Source: an uncultured Holophaga sp. (GTDB lineage Bacteria; Acidobacteriota; Holophagae; Holophagales; Holophagaceae). From it: a stretch of 64,000 bases of DNA. Each line of letters starts with the position of its first letter. Positions within the stretch are counted from its first letter, which is position 1. The stretch lies in the NCBI RefSeq assembly GCF_963677305.1, contig NZ_OY781925.1, positions 2,023,501 through 2,087,500 on the forward strand, in the 5' to 3' direction. Shown here one piece after another: positions 1 through 9,596 of the stretch. The notes under the pieces are model-generated. The model was not told the origin of the DNA, did not search any database, and was given only the letters and a program-made list of their open reading frames with translations. The position numbers and the translations under genes are program-made.

Positions 1-58
1 CCAGGGGAAGGAGCCCCAGCGCGAGCAGGCAGGTGAGGGTGGTCCGGGTCAGGCGCAT
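1..58 (-). CDS. 5' end of an exported protein (partial)
   Basis: Only the first 19 codons lie in the window. They start at an ATG read on the minus strand at 58 and encode a basic start followed by a leucine-rich hydrophobic stretch (MRLTRTTLTCLLALGLLPL), the shape of a Sec signal peptide or lipoprotein leader. The rest lies outside the window, so no function can be given. It is divergent from the histidine kinase that starts near 100. Confidence 0.45.
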   Translation of the reverse strand, partial: MRLTRTTLTCLLALGLLPL

Positions 59-99
59 GAAGTCCCCGCAATGACAGGTTCCTGTCCAGCATAGCGGAA

Positions 100-1242
100 G
101 TGCCTCGTCATGTGAGGCAGGCAGGTGATCTCCCTCTGGTCAGGAAGGAGGCAGGGGTGGAGAATCGAGCTGTGAACGCCCTCCTGGAACCTCAGCAGCT
201 CATGGAAGCCTTTGCCGCCTTCACCGCGGCCTCGGAGCAGCTCCAGGGGCAGTACGAAGCCCTCCAGGGGCGGCTGGCCAGGCTCCAGGACGAGCTCCAG
301 ACGGTGATCGAGGCTGTGCCCTTCGCCCTCTGGGTGGTGGGGCAGGAGGGGGAACTCCGCTTCTCCAACCGTCCTGAAGGCATGGAGGGCGAGTTCCTGG
401 ACGGGCCCGAACCCTGGGCGCCCGGGGCCCCCGCGGGCCTGCGGCAACTGCGGGATTCCGAGGGGCGCGAGCGCTTCTTCGAGCAGGAGGTCCGCCCCAC
501 CTCAGAGGGGCGGCTCATCATCCTGCGGGATGTGACGGAGGCCCACCTGCGCGCCCAGCAGGCCACGCGGGAGGAGCGGCTCCAGGCCATGGGGCTCATG
601 GCTGCTGAACTGGCCCACGAGATCCGGAATCCCCTGGGCAGCCTGGCCCTCTTCGCCGGGATGCTGGTGGAGGACCTCCATGCCCAGACGGATCAGCTGG
701 AGCTGGCCCAGCGGATCCAGGAGGGGGTCCATCGCCTCAACACCCTGGTTACCAATACCCTCACCTTCAGCCGCGACCTGAGTCCGGTGCCGGCGGCAAT
801 CCCCCTGGCGGACTTCTGGGAGGAGGCCCACTTGGGCATCCACCGGGGCGAGGGGATCCGCTGGGAGAACCGTATTCCCAAGGGGGCTTCCTGGCTCGGC
901 GACCCGGCCCTTCTGCGGCAGGTGGCCGTGAATCTGCTCCAGAATGCCGTTCGGGCCCTCGAAGGCCGGGCGGATCCCCGCCTCCGGCTCTCCGCCTCCC
1001 GGGAGAGCGTGGAGGGTTCGCTCCACTGGCATGTCACGCTCCAGGACAATGGCTGTGGCATCCCCACTGAGGCCATGGGCCGGATCTTCGATCCCTTCTT
1101 CTCCACCTTCGGGGGCGGGACCGGGCTCGGGATGGCCGTGAGCCATCGTATCCTGGTGGCCCACGGGGGGCTCCTCTTCCTGGAGAGCGAAGAGGGCAGG
1201 GGTACCAAGGTCCATCTCCGTCTGCCTGCTTCGGAGAGCTGA
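100..1242 (+). CDS. PAS-type sensor histidine kinase
   Basis: A likely cytoplasmic two-component sensor kinase of NtrB-like layout; no transmembrane segment is visible. An N-terminal coiled coil (about residues 30-70) is followed by a degenerate PAS-like region (about 65-150). The HisKA phosphoacceptor motif is LAHEIRNPLGSL, with His near 173. The C-terminal HATPase region has an N-box (NLLQNAVRAL), a DNGCGI motif and a GGGTGLGMAVSHRI glycine lid. The frame opens at ATG 100, but GTG 172 (VNALLEPQQ) is a plausible alternative start. The HEAT-repeat gene follows after about 70 bp. No response regulator is adjacent, so the partner and the signal are unknown. Confidence 0.85.
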   Translation: MPRHVRQAGDLPLVRKEAGVENRAVNALLEPQQLMEAFAAFTAASEQLQGQYEALQGRLARLQDELQTVIEAVPFALWVVGQEGELRFSNRPEGMEGEFLDGPEPWAPGAPAGLRQLRDSEGRERFFEQEVRPTSEGRLIILRDVTEAHLRAQQATREERLQAMGLMAAELAHEIRNPLGSLALFAGMLVEDLHAQTDQLELAQRIQEGVHRLNTLVTNTLTFSRDLSPVPAAIPLADFWEEAHLGIHRGEGIRWENRIPKGASWLGDPALLRQVAVNLLQNAVRALEGRADPRLRLSASRESVEGSLHWHVTLQDNGCGIPTEAMGRIFDPFFSTFGGGTGLGMAVSHRILVAHGGLLFLESEEGRGTKVHLRLPASES

Positions 1243-1312
1243 ATCCCGGACGCCTGGGGCGCTTCCTGGTATCCTTCCGCCATACCGTTCCTTTCATACC
1301 ATCTGTTCATCC

Positions 1313-3556
1313 ATGTCATCCCAAACCCATCTCCTGCAGTTCATCGACGCCTTCCAGCGGGCCCTGGCGGCTCTCGCAGGGGCGGAGTCCGGACAAACCT
1401 GGGCTTTGCAGGCGCTCCAGTCCCTCCTTGACCGGCTCCTGGAGGAGGATGCCCCCCTGGTCATCTCGCAAGGGGGGGGCAGGCTGAGCCACCGGGGGGT
1501 CCCCATCGAGGACGGAGTCGAGTCCGCCGGTGCGCTGGCCGCCCTGCTGGCCGAGCGGGATCTGGAGGCCCTCGTCTTCCGTGCGGGAGCGGGGCCGGAC
1601 GACCTCCAGATGCTCTTCTTCGCACTCCTGATGCCCCCGGATCGGGTCCGGGAGATGGGGGGGGCAGCGGCCATCCTGGGGGAGGCGGCTCCCGTCCAGG
1701 CCATTCCCAGGAGAGACGAGCCCCCGACCCGGACCGAAGTGCCGCAGGGTCCACCGACGGCCGAGGGGTTGGCGGGAGATCTGGGGATGCTCTTCATGTC
1801 GGTGGTGCAGATGACCGCCGCCCCTCCCCGCTCCGGGGTCAGCTCCCCCTGGTCTCAGGACCAGAGGGAGGCCCTCTCCCGGGCGGGTCTCCTGCAGCCG
1901 GACTTCTCTGGCCTTGCGGGGACCGGGGAGAGCCTGGGGCTGGGGGAGGTGGACACACCGACCCTCCGCAAGGCTCTCCGCATGGCCCTGTCGCAGTTGG
2001 ATGCCGGCCTGCAGGGAAGCCTGGTGCTCGGTCTCCCCTCCCTGCCCAGCCGGGAGCAGGCCCTTCTCAGTGCCCTGGACTACCTCGCGCCGGAGCTGCT
2101 GGCCCAGGCGGTCAGTCAGGTGGCCCGCCGCGACTCGGGGTCCCGCTTCGAACTGGGCCTCCTGGTCTCGGCCATGCTGGTGGGGATCCATGATCGGGGT
2201 CTTGCCCTGGAGGCCATCCGGGGCCGACTCCAGCTTGACGGCTGGAGCCTGCAGGAGCTGGACGAGCTGCAGGAGGCCATCCTCTGGGAGTGCCAGGGGA
2301 CGGACACCAAGGTCCGCCTCACCCTCATGGAACGCGGTATCTTCGATCTCGATGTCCGGCAGGCCAGGACCTTCGCGAGGGACTTGGTCCGGGGACGCAG
2401 GCAGGATCAGCTCCGGAACCTGGTGGTGCAGCTGGAGTCCGGTTTTGTCAGCCCGGAGGTGCTCCGGAGGCGTTTCTCGGCCCAGATGGCTGCCGATCTG
2501 GCCGACTGCCTGGAGGGGCCCGGCCTCGCCGATGACCTGGGGCGCAGGCTCCAGAAGCTCCTCCATGAGCATGTCTCAGGGGAGAACGATGAGGAGGTGG
2601 TGCTCTGGAGTACCCAGGGACTCGAGTCCCTGCTTGTCCACTGGATGCAGGAAGGGGATTTCGAGGGCATCTACCAGGAGATGATGGCCCTCAGCGAGAT
2701 CATCCTCCTCCAGAGGAGTGGGCCCGAGTGGAAGCTCCAGGCTGTCCGCAATCTGTTGGCCCGTCTGGGGAGCCCCGTGAATATGGCCCTCCTCTCCCCC
2801 ATGCTGCACCAGAAGGGGGATCCGAGGACCCACATCCAGCTCCATGCCCTGCTCTCCCTCATGGGCCGGCCTGCCGCTTCCTATCTCATGGCCTGCTTGG
2901 AGATCGAAGAAGATCGTGAGCGACGGGCCCAGATGCTGGATGCCCTTAAGGCCATCGGGAGGAATGCGATCCCGGCTCTCCTGGAGGCCCTGGATTCCCC
3001 GGCCTGGTTCCAGGCCCGCAATGCTGCCCTGTTGCTGGGCGAGATCGGGGATGCCACCGTCTCTCCGGAGCTGGCCAGGCTCCTCCATCACGGGGATGCC
3101 CGGGTCCGACGCGCTGCCATGAACGCCCTGGCCGCCCTCGGGTCTGCAGACGGGGCCGCGGCGGCCCTGGCGCCCTTCCTGGCTGCCTGGGAGGGCGGGG
3201 AGCGGGACGAGCTGCTGGAGGTCCTGTCCCGCCTCCGCTCGGTCCAAGCCGTACCGGCCCTCGCTGAGTTGCTCCGGCATGGCCGCTCCCAGTCCGGTGA
3301 GACCGCTTCCCTTCGGGTCCGGCTGGTGGAGGTCCTGGGAGCCATTGGCCTGCCGGAGGTGGTCGAGCCCCTCAAGGACCTCTTCCGGAAGAAGGGCTTC
3401 CTGGGGGGTCGGGAGCCCGAGTCCCTGAGACTCTGCGCGGCCCGGGTGCTGGTCTCCCTCCGTTTCCGGGAGGCGAGGGAGGCCGTGGCCACGGTCCTGG
3501 AGCTGGAGCCCAGCGAGGAGATCCGGGGGATGCTCCGTCAGTATCTGGTGAGCTGA
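1313..3556 (+). CDS. HEAT-repeat protein
   Basis: A 747-residue soluble protein with no signal peptide or membrane segment. The N-terminal half (residues 1-430) is helical and unfamiliar. The C-terminal third (about 450-745) carries HEAT-like repeats, for example around NAIPALLEALDSPAW, RNAALLLGEIGDATV and AVPALAELLRHG, ending in a run resembling phycocyanobilin-lyase-type HEAT modules. Such solenoids usually serve as protein-binding scaffolds. It follows the histidine kinase in the same direction and is convergent with the aminotransferase, with only 6 bp between stop codons. Linkage to the kinase suggests a signalling or envelope role, but that is only inference from position. Confidence 0.75.
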   Translation: MSSQTHLLQFIDAFQRALAALAGAESGQTWALQALQSLLDRLLEEDAPLVISQGGGRLSHRGVPIEDGVESAGALAALLAERDLEALVFRAGAGPDDLQMLFFALLMPPDRVREMGGAAAILGEAAPVQAIPRRDEPPTRTEVPQGPPTAEGLAGDLGMLFMSVVQMTAAPPRSGVSSPWSQDQREALSRAGLLQPDFSGLAGTGESLGLGEVDTPTLRKALRMALSQLDAGLQGSLVLGLPSLPSREQALLSALDYLAPELLAQAVSQVARRDSGSRFELGLLVSAMLVGIHDRGLALEAIRGRLQLDGWSLQELDELQEAILWECQGTDTKVRLTLMERGIFDLDVRQARTFARDLVRGRRQDQLRNLVVQLESGFVSPEVLRRRFSAQMAADLADCLEGPGLADDLGRRLQKLLHEHVSGENDEEVVLWSTQGLESLLVHWMQEGDFEGIYQEMMALSEIILLQRSGPEWKLQAVRNLLARLGSPVNMALLSPMLHQKGDPRTHIQLHALLSLMGRPAASYLMACLEIEEDRERRAQMLDALKAIGRNAIPALLEALDSPAWFQARNAALLLGEIGDATVSPELARLLHHGDARVRRAAMNALAALGSADGAAAALAPFLAAWEGGERDELLEVLSRLRSVQAVPALAELLRHGRSQSGETASLRVRLVEVLGAIGLPEVVEPLKDLFRKKGFLGGREPESLRLCAARVLVSLRFREAREAVATVLELEPSEEIRGMLRQYLVS

Positions 3557-3562
3557 AGGGAC

Positions 3563-4732
3563 TCAGGCTCCCCGGAAGGGTTCAGCGAGCCGGCTCATCC
3601 CTTGCCGGAAGCGTTCCGGCTCCGGCAGGAGACTGGCCACCAGGAATCCCTCCCCGGGGAGATCGAAGAAGTGCCCCGGGTGGATCAGCACGCCCCGATC
3701 CCTGAGGAGCTCCAGGACGAAGGACTCTGCACTGTCCAGCGCCGGACGCCGGAGGATCACGGACCAGCCGCCCTCCACGGGCAGCCTGGAGAGGGCGGGG
3801 GCGGATCTGAGGATCCCATCCAGCTCTCCCAGGTTCGTCCTCAGGCGTGCGATGAGCTGCGCCTGGATGTCCCGGGCCCCGGCCAGGGCCACGGGGGCCA
3901 GGGCCTGGGCGGCGGCCGACACCGAGAGGAACTGGTCGGCAATGAAGCTGAGGGGCTCCAGGAGGGCCCGCGCGGCCTCCCCCCGGGCGATGATCCAGCC
4001 CAGCTTCACCTGGGGGAGGGCGGCCACCTTGCTGAGTCCCGAGAGTACGAAGACGGGACAGGGTGGGGCCTGGGCCTCCAGGGCGGTGGACAGGTGCTCT
4101 TCCGGGGCTTCCAGGGCATAGTCCGCGAAGACCTCATCCACGATGAGGGCCAGGTGCCACTGGGTGCAGAAGGCCAGGACCCGGTCCCACTCCTCCCGGG
4201 AGAGGAAGTGCCCGGTGGGGTTGTTGGGGTTGACCAGGATCAGGGCCCGGGTACGGGGGCTGCAGGCCTCCTCAAGGGCCTCCAGGTCCAGATTCCACCG
4301 CTCGTGCCAGTAGGAGGGGACGGCCGTGGCGGTGATGCCCTCCAGGCGGGCCAGCCACTCGAAGAGGGGGTAGCTGGGGGAGGGGACCAGGACCTCGTCA
4401 CCCGAGTCGCAGAGCAGCTTGAAGAGCCAAGTATAGCCCTCCGATGTGGAGGCTGTGAGGAGGACCTCTGAGGGCTCCACACCCCGACCATGCCAGGCGG
4501 CCACGGCCTCCCGGGTCATGAGGGAGCCCTGGCTGTCCGGCCGGTAGCCCTGCTGCACCGAAGCGGCCAGGATCTCTGCCAGGGCCTCGGTGGGATAGCT
4601 CAGGCCGATATTCGTCGGATTTGAGACGGTGAGATCCAAAATTGGATGGTGGGCCTCCTTGAACTCGGCCAGGAGCCGGGTGAGGGCATTGGGGCTGAAG
4701 GACTCGGGGAGGCGTCGGCTGGGGTGGCGCAT
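3563..4732 (-). CDS. PLP-dependent class I/II aminotransferase
   Basis: A fold-type I aminotransferase. Visible features are the N-terminal substrate loop (DLTVSNPTNIGLSYP), the cofactor-binding TASTSEGYTWLF segment, NPNNPTGHFLS, the Asp of IVDEVFADY, and the Schiff-base lysine in SGLSKVAALPQVKLGWI. The length of about 389 residues is normal for the family. ATG 4732 is preferred because homology begins right after it; an in-frame start at 4783 would overlap the exonuclease gene. The substrate cannot be read from the sequence: aspartate, alanine or branched-chain type are all possible. It is 28 bp downstream of sbcB on the same strand. Confidence 0.85.
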   Translation of the reverse strand: MRHPSRRLPESFSPNALTRLLAEFKEAHHPILDLTVSNPTNIGLSYPTEALAEILAASVQQGYRPDSQGSLMTREAVAAWHGRGVEPSEVLLTASTSEGYTWLFKLLCDSGDEVLVPSPSYPLFEWLARLEGITATAVPSYWHERWNLDLEALEEACSPRTRALILVNPNNPTGHFLSREEWDRVLAFCTQWHLALIVDEVFADYALEAPEEHLSTALEAQAPPCPVFVLSGLSKVAALPQVKLGWIIARGEAARALLEPLSFIADQFLSVSAAAQALAPVALAGARDIQAQLIARLRTNLGELDGILRSAPALSRLPVEGGWSVILRRPALDSAESFVLELLRDRGVLIHPGHFFDLPGEGFLVASLLPEPERFRQGMSRLAEPFRGA

Positions 4733-4760
4733 GAGTGTGCTCTCGAGGGAACAGTGTGCC

Positions 4761-6221
4761 TCAGGAGCGGAGAGGTTGGGCATGCGAAGCCGAGTCCACC
4801 CAGACTTCCAGGGCCTGCAGCTTCTCCCCGGCCTCCGGGTGGGCGGCTTTCAACTCCTCCAGCAGGATCTGGAACTGTTGCCTGGACAGAAGCTTGGGGT
4901 GGGGCGGACACTCCCGGCGGCTCCGGCAGTGGGCCTCCCAGCGCTCCCGTTCCGCCGGGCAGAGGCTCTGGGGCCAGTTGCGGGCCCGGTAGCGGAAGAA
5001 GAGCTCCGGAAGGCGCGGGTCCTGGAAGGGGAGCTGCAGGGCGCCGAGCTCCCCGGGGGCCGTCCGGTGCATCCGGCCAAGGAGGCGCCGGTCCTGGTCG
5101 GAGAGGAAGGGGCCGCCATACAGGGAGAAGTCGGGATCGCCGCAGGTGCCGGGGCCCCCGGAGAAGTAGGCGGCGCGGACCCGCTCCAGGAATGCCGGCT
5201 GCTGCTGCAGGTTCTCCCCCCGCTTGAGGGCCTCATCGATCCTCAGCTCATAGCGCTCGGCGAGGGCCGGTGTCAGCAGGCGCAGGTCCCGCATGACCAT
5301 GGGGCATCGGTTCGCGTGGATGGCCTTCACAGGCAGGCGTTCCCAGCCCCGGGCCGCCAGCTCCGGACCGGAGGTGAAGAGGCGCTCCCGGAGCTGGTCC
5401 TGGTGAAGCTCCAGGAAGGGCTCTGGGCTCTGACGCAGGTCCCAGGCCAGGACCTCATTGGCGCGGGTGGGGTGGGTGCCCAGGGGCCAGACCAGGGACA
5501 GGCAGCCGAGGGTTGCCTTGAACTGGCTGGAGACATGCAGGATGGCCTGGGGGTGCCCGGGGTCGAGCTGCTGGATTACCCACTGCTTGCTGCGGCAGTG
5601 GAGAGCGTAGTCCCAGAGGCGGGGCTGGGCGCTCTTGAGCTTACGGGCCAGGGCCACTGTAGCCCGCACATCCGCCAAGGCCGTGTGGGCCCCGGCATGG
5701 GGGATGTCATTGGCTTCGGTCAGGCGCTCCAGACGGAAGCTGGGCTGCCCCTCGGCGTCTACCGGCCACTCCAGGCCATCGGGCCTCAGGGCCCGGGCGG
5801 TCCGCAGCACATCGATGAGGTCCCAGCGGCTGTTCCCGTGGGCGTATTCCCGGGCATAGGGATCGAGCAGATTGCGGAAGAGGGTGGCCCGGGTCAGCTC
5901 GTCATCGAAGCGCAGGCTGTTGTAGCCAACGGTGCAGGTCCCGGGCCGGCTGAGCTCCGCGTGGACCTGCCCGATGAAGTCCGCTTCGCAGACGCCCTCG
6001 GCCTGGACCTGGGCGGGCCAGATGCCTGTGAGCAGGCAGGCCTCCGGGTTGGGCAGATAGTCAGGGGCCAGCCGGCAGAAGAGCTCCAGGGGCTCCCCTA
6101 CGGGATTCAGGTCCAGGTCTGTGCGGAGTCCGGCGAACTGGGCCGGGCGGTCAACCCTGGGGTCCACTCCGAAGGTTTCATAGTCGTGCCAGTAGAAGGT
6201 GGAGGTCATGGCCTTTCCCAT
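4761..6221 (-). CDS. sbcB: Exodeoxyribonuclease I
   Basis: This single-strand-specific 3'-5' DNA exonuclease of the DEDDh family works in recombination and mismatch repair. The 486-residue length is close to the E. coli enzyme (about 475). The N-terminus FYWHDYETFGVDP holds the catalytic DxE, followed by RPAQFAGLRTDLDLN and PNPEACLLTGI, all characteristic of ExoI. The later motifs NSLRFDDELTR and HTALADVRATVALARKL supply the remaining Asp and His ligands. The C-terminal SH3-like and helical region is present. ATG 6221 is well placed. Confidence 0.93.
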   Translation of the reverse strand: MGKAMTSTFYWHDYETFGVDPRVDRPAQFAGLRTDLDLNPVGEPLELFCRLAPDYLPNPEACLLTGIWPAQVQAEGVCEADFIGQVHAELSRPGTCTVGYNSLRFDDELTRATLFRNLLDPYAREYAHGNSRWDLIDVLRTARALRPDGLEWPVDAEGQPSFRLERLTEANDIPHAGAHTALADVRATVALARKLKSAQPRLWDYALHCRSKQWVIQQLDPGHPQAILHVSSQFKATLGCLSLVWPLGTHPTRANEVLAWDLRQSPEPFLELHQDQLRERLFTSGPELAARGWERLPVKAIHANRCPMVMRDLRLLTPALAERYELRIDEALKRGENLQQQPAFLERVRAAYFSGGPGTCGDPDFSLYGGPFLSDQDRRLLGRMHRTAPGELGALQLPFQDPRLPELFFRYRARNWPQSLCPAERERWEAHCRSRRECPPHPKLLSRQQFQILLEELKAAHPEAGEKLQALEVWVDSASHAQPLRS

Positions 6222-6339
6222 GGGTGGATGGCCCTATCATAGCGTCCCGGGGGGCATGGCCCTGTGGTCTCCCTGGGACCTGGGCTCCCCTTTTGAGTAG
6301 ACTGGAGGATTGAGTCTGGCTCATGACCGAGGAGGGCGG

Positions 6340-7422
6340 ATGCTCCGCAGAAGGACAATCATCAGGGGAACCGGAAGCTGCCTGCCCGAGCGGCGCATTC
6401 CGAACAGTGCATTCGCAGAGCACACCTTCTACCAGGACTACGACCAGCCCTTCCCCGAGGGCAAGACCGCCGATATCGTCGCCAAGTTCCAGGAGATCAC
6501 TGAGATCGCCGAACGTCGCTATGTGGGCGAGGGCACCCTGGCCTCCGATCTCGGATTCGAGGCGGGCAGGGCGGCCATCGAGAATGCCGGAATCGACCCG
6601 GAGACCCTGGACTACGTGATCGTGGCCCACAACTTCGGCGACGTGCACCCGGACACCCTGCAGACCGATCAGGTGCCCGCCCTGGCGGCCAGGGTCAAGG
6701 CCAAGCTGGGCATCGCCAATCCCGAGTGTGTGGCCTACGATCTTCCCTTTGGCTGCCCCGGCTGGGTCCAGGCGGTCATCCAGGCCCACTACTACCTGCA
6801 GTCCGGGGACGCCAAACGGGCCCTGGTGATCGGGGCCGAGACCCTCAGCCGGGTCTCCGATCCCTTCGACCGCGACAGCATGATCTACGCAGATGGCGCC
6901 GGGGCTGTGATCCTGGAGGCCCAGGAGCATGAGGCCGAGGTGGGCATCCTCTCCCATGTCACCCACACCGATGCCCTGGAGTATTCCCAGCTCCTCTGGC
7001 TGGGGACCAGCTTCAACACCGGGAACGGGGATCGCCAGCTCTATACCAAGATGAAGGGCCGCAAGCTCTACGAATATGCCGTCAGTCATGTGCCCCAGGT
7101 GGTGAAGAAGAGCCTGGACAAGGCGGGGCTCAGCCTCTCCGATGTGACCAAGGTGCTCATCCACCAGGCCAACGGCAAAATGGACGAGGCCATCCTGAAG
7201 CGCACCTGCCGCCTCTACGGCGTCAGCGAGCCCCCCGCGGGCATCATGCCCATGACCGTCTCCTGGCTGGGCAACAGCTCCGTGGCCACCGTCCCGACCC
7301 TGCTGGATCTGATCCGCAGAGGGCAGATGGAGGGCCATGCCCTGGAGAGCGGCGACCTGGCTGTCCTGGCTTCGGTGGGTGCAGGGATGAACATCAACTC
7401 CATCGTCTACCGGATGCCCTGA
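6340..7422 (+). CDS. Beta-ketoacyl-ACP synthase III family protein
   Basis: A KAS III (FabH-like) thiolase-fold enzyme that condenses an acyl-CoA starter with malonyl-ACP or a related acceptor. The catalytic triad is visible: Cys in DLPFGCPGWVQA, His in LIHQANGKMDEAI and Asn in WLGNSSVATVP. About 360 residues from ATG 6340, which has a GAGGAGGG ribosome-binding site; the frame itself opens at 6310. The N-terminus (TFYQDYDQPFPEGKT) differs from canonical FabH, and no fab or acpP genes are adjacent. It may therefore be a specialised KAS III for a lipid or secondary metabolite rather than housekeeping FabH. Confidence 0.83.
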   Translation: MLRRRTIIRGTGSCLPERRIPNSAFAEHTFYQDYDQPFPEGKTADIVAKFQEITEIAERRYVGEGTLASDLGFEAGRAAIENAGIDPETLDYVIVAHNFGDVHPDTLQTDQVPALAARVKAKLGIANPECVAYDLPFGCPGWVQAVIQAHYYLQSGDAKRALVIGAETLSRVSDPFDRDSMIYADGAGAVILEAQEHEAEVGILSHVTHTDALEYSQLLWLGTSFNTGNGDRQLYTKMKGRKLYEYAVSHVPQVVKKSLDKAGLSLSDVTKVLIHQANGKMDEAILKRTCRLYGVSEPPAGIMPMTVSWLGNSSVATVPTLLDLIRRGQMEGHALESGDLAVLASVGAGMNINSIVYRMP

Positions 7423-7445
7423 GATCAAGGCACCAGCCCGTAAGG

Positions 7446-7478
7446 AGGAAAGGCGGAGCCCCGTGCTCCGCCTTTCCT
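7446..7478. terminator. Bidirectional terminator hairpin
   Basis: A perfect 14-bp stem (7446-7459 with 7465-7478) around a 5-base CCCGT loop lies between the convergent KAS III and tpiA genes. T-rich sequence follows on the plus strand. Confidence 0.75.
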
Positions 7479-7493
7479 GTCCCATGTCTTTGT

Positions 7494-8237
7494 CTAGTTT
7501 GCGGCCTGGGCCTGGTGGACGAGCTTGGCGAACTTCTCGGGCACCAGGCTGGCGCCGCCCACCAGACCCCCGGCCACCTCGGGGATGGCCAGCAGCTCCT
7601 CGAAGTTGTCGGGGCTCACACTGCCGCCATAGAGGATGGGCACTGCCTGGCCGGCCTCCCCCAGGAGGGTGCCCAGCTCCTGCCGGATGAAGGCGTGGAC
7701 TTCTCGCACCTGATCGGGAGTGGCCACGCGACCGGTGCCGATGGCCCAGACAGGCTCGTAGGCCAGCCAGAGGGGGCCGGGGCCCACTTCCGCGAGGATG
7801 GCCAGCTGGCGGCGGAGGACCTCAAGGGTCTGGCCGGCCTCCCGCTCCGCCAGGCTTTCACCCGCGCAGAGAAGGGGCAGGAGGCCATTGGCCCGGGCCG
7901 CCCGGATCTTGGGGACCAGGGTGGCCTCCGTCTCGCCGTTGTAGAGGCGGCGCTCGCTGTGGCCCAGGATCACGCCGTCACAGCCTGAGTCCTGTATCTG
8001 GGGCATGGAGACCTCACCGGTGTAGGCCCCCTTGGCCTCGGCATGTCCGTTCTGGGCGAAGACCTTCATCTTGGCAGGGGCGACGCGGTTCTTGACCGCC
8101 CGGATAAGGGGGAAGGAGGGGGCGATGCCCACCTCAACGCCCTTCCTGGGCTTGTAGGCGGCCAGAAAGCCCTCGCAGAAGGCGGCGGCCTCCTGGCGGA
8201 GCAGGTTCATCTTCCAGTTGGCGACGACGATCTTCAT
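7494..8237 (-). CDS. tpiA: Triosephosphate isomerase
   Basis: Interconverts dihydroxyacetone phosphate and glyceraldehyde 3-phosphate in glycolysis and gluconeogenesis. A 247-residue TIM barrel. Key residues are Asn-Lys in VVANWKMN, the catalytic His in VILGHSERR, the catalytic Glu in LAYEPVWAIGTG, and the phosphate-binding YGGSV and GGLVGGASL loops. ATG 8237 is chosen because an AGGAGA site precedes it and the protein then starts with the usual MKIVVANWKMN. It lies downstream of pgk on the same strand with a 129-bp gap, so the two are probably co-transcribed. No gapA is seen next to them. Confidence 0.96.
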   Translation of the reverse strand: MKIVVANWKMNLLRQEAAAFCEGFLAAYKPRKGVEVGIAPSFPLIRAVKNRVAPAKMKVFAQNGHAEAKGAYTGEVSMPQIQDSGCDGVILGHSERRLYNGETEATLVPKIRAARANGLLPLLCAGESLAEREAGQTLEVLRRQLAILAEVGPGPLWLAYEPVWAIGTGRVATPDQVREVHAFIRQELGTLLGEAGQAVPILYGGSVSPDNFEELLAIPEVAGGLVGGASLVPEKFAKLVHQAQAAN

Positions 8238-8366
8238 GGGAGTCTCCTGATGGGTTGTCTGGGAGGGGTCAGCGTGCAATGGGATTTGACCACCCTGAAG
8301 GACTGTCTTGCCGCAACTTGCGCGCAGCCGCGGCCTGGGGTGCCTTGGGGGTGGAAGCCCATCGTC

Positions 8367-9563
8367 TCAGCCCAGGGCGGCGACGCCGGGGAGCTCGAGA
8401 CCGGAGAGGTATTCCAGGCTGGCACCGCCCCCGGTGGAGACATGGCCCATGCGGGGGCTGACCCCGGCCTTGTTGGCGGCGCTGACGCTGTCACCGCCGC
8501 CCACCACAACGAAGGCACCCTTGTCGGCGCAGGTGGCCATGCACTCGGCCAGGGCCAGGGTGCCGGAGGCGAAGCAGTCCATCTCGAAGACCCCCATGGG
8601 ACCATTCCAGAGAATGGTTCTGGCCTGGGAGAGGGTCTCGGAGAAGAGGGCTACGCTCTCGGGGCCGATATCAAGACCCATCTGGCCCTCGGGGATCTCA
8701 ACCCCCTGGGTGATGGTGCAGGTGGCGTCGGGCTTCAGCTCGGCGGCCACCACATGGTCCAGGGGCAGGAGGATCCGGGTGCCCTTGCCCTCCGCCTCCG
8801 CCAGCAGCTCCTTGGCCAGGTCCAGCTTGTCGTGTTCGCAGAGACTTCTGCCGATCTCGACTCCCTGGGCCTTGAGGAGGGTGTAGCTCATGGCGCCGCC
8901 GATGATGATGGCGTCGGCCTTGCCGATGAAGCCCTTGATGAGGTCGATCTTGTCGCTCACCTTGGCGCCGCCCATGACGGCCACCAGGGGCTTTTCGGGG
9001 TTGTGCAGGATGCGGCCCAGGGCCTTCAGTTCCCTCGCCAGGAGGAAACCGGCGGCGGTGCGGTCCTTCGGGAAGTCGGCCACCATGCCGGCCACCGAGG
9101 CATGGGCCCGGTGGGAGCATCCGAAGGCGTCATCCACATAGGTGTCGGCCAGACGGGCGAGGGCCTGGGCGAACTCGGGCTTGTTCTTGGTCTCGCCCTT
9201 GTCGAAGCGCAGGTTCTCCAGCAGCAGGACCTGGCCGGGCTGCAGGGCGGCGGCCTCCTGCTCCACGGCCTCGCCGGTGACCCCGCTGGCCAGCTTCACA
9301 TCCAGGCCGGCCTGGGTCTTCAGATACTCAGCCACGGGCGCCATGCTGAAGGCCTCTTCGTACCCGGTCCCCTCGGGGCGACCCAAGTGGGAGGCGAGCA
9401 CCACCGAGGCGCCGCCATCCAGGAGGTGCTTCAGGGTCGCCAAGGTTTCAGTGATGCGGGTGGCGTCTTTGATGCTGCCTTCCTTGATGGGCACGTTGAG
9501 GTCGGCCCTGAGAAAGACGCGGTGTCCCTTCACATCGAGTTCCGGCAGTGTCCTGAAAGCCAT
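8367..9563 (-). CDS. pgk: Phosphoglycerate kinase
   Basis: Transfers phosphate between 1,3-bisphosphoglycerate and ADP in glycolysis. At 398 residues it has the normal length. The N-domain carries GHRVFLRADLNVPIK and LASHLGRPEG for substrate binding. The C-domain carries VMGGAKVSDKIDLI, the WNGPMGVFE nucleotide motif and VGGGDSVSAANKAG. An AGAGGAGG site precedes ATG 9563. It is the first gene of the pgk-tpiA pair. Confidence 0.96.
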   Translation of the reverse strand: MAFRTLPELDVKGHRVFLRADLNVPIKEGSIKDATRITETLATLKHLLDGGASVVLASHLGRPEGTGYEEAFSMAPVAEYLKTQAGLDVKLASGVTGEAVEQEAAALQPGQVLLLENLRFDKGETKNKPEFAQALARLADTYVDDAFGCSHRAHASVAGMVADFPKDRTAAGFLLARELKALGRILHNPEKPLVAVMGGAKVSDKIDLIKGFIGKADAIIIGGAMSYTLLKAQGVEIGRSLCEHDKLDLAKELLAEAEGKGTRILLPLDHVVAAELKPDATCTITQGVEIPEGQMGLDIGPESVALFSETLSQARTILWNGPMGVFEMDCFASGTLALAECMATCADKGAFVVVGGGDSVSAANKAGVSPRMGHVSTGGGASLEYLSGLELPGVAALG

Positions 9564-9596
9564 GGATTCCTCCTCTGGTGGGGCCCTGAAACCGTA

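Noticed and set aside
4629..6242. Long plus-strand ORF opposite sbcB
   Set aside because: Antisense shadow typical of GC-rich genes; the minus frame has clear ExoI motifs.
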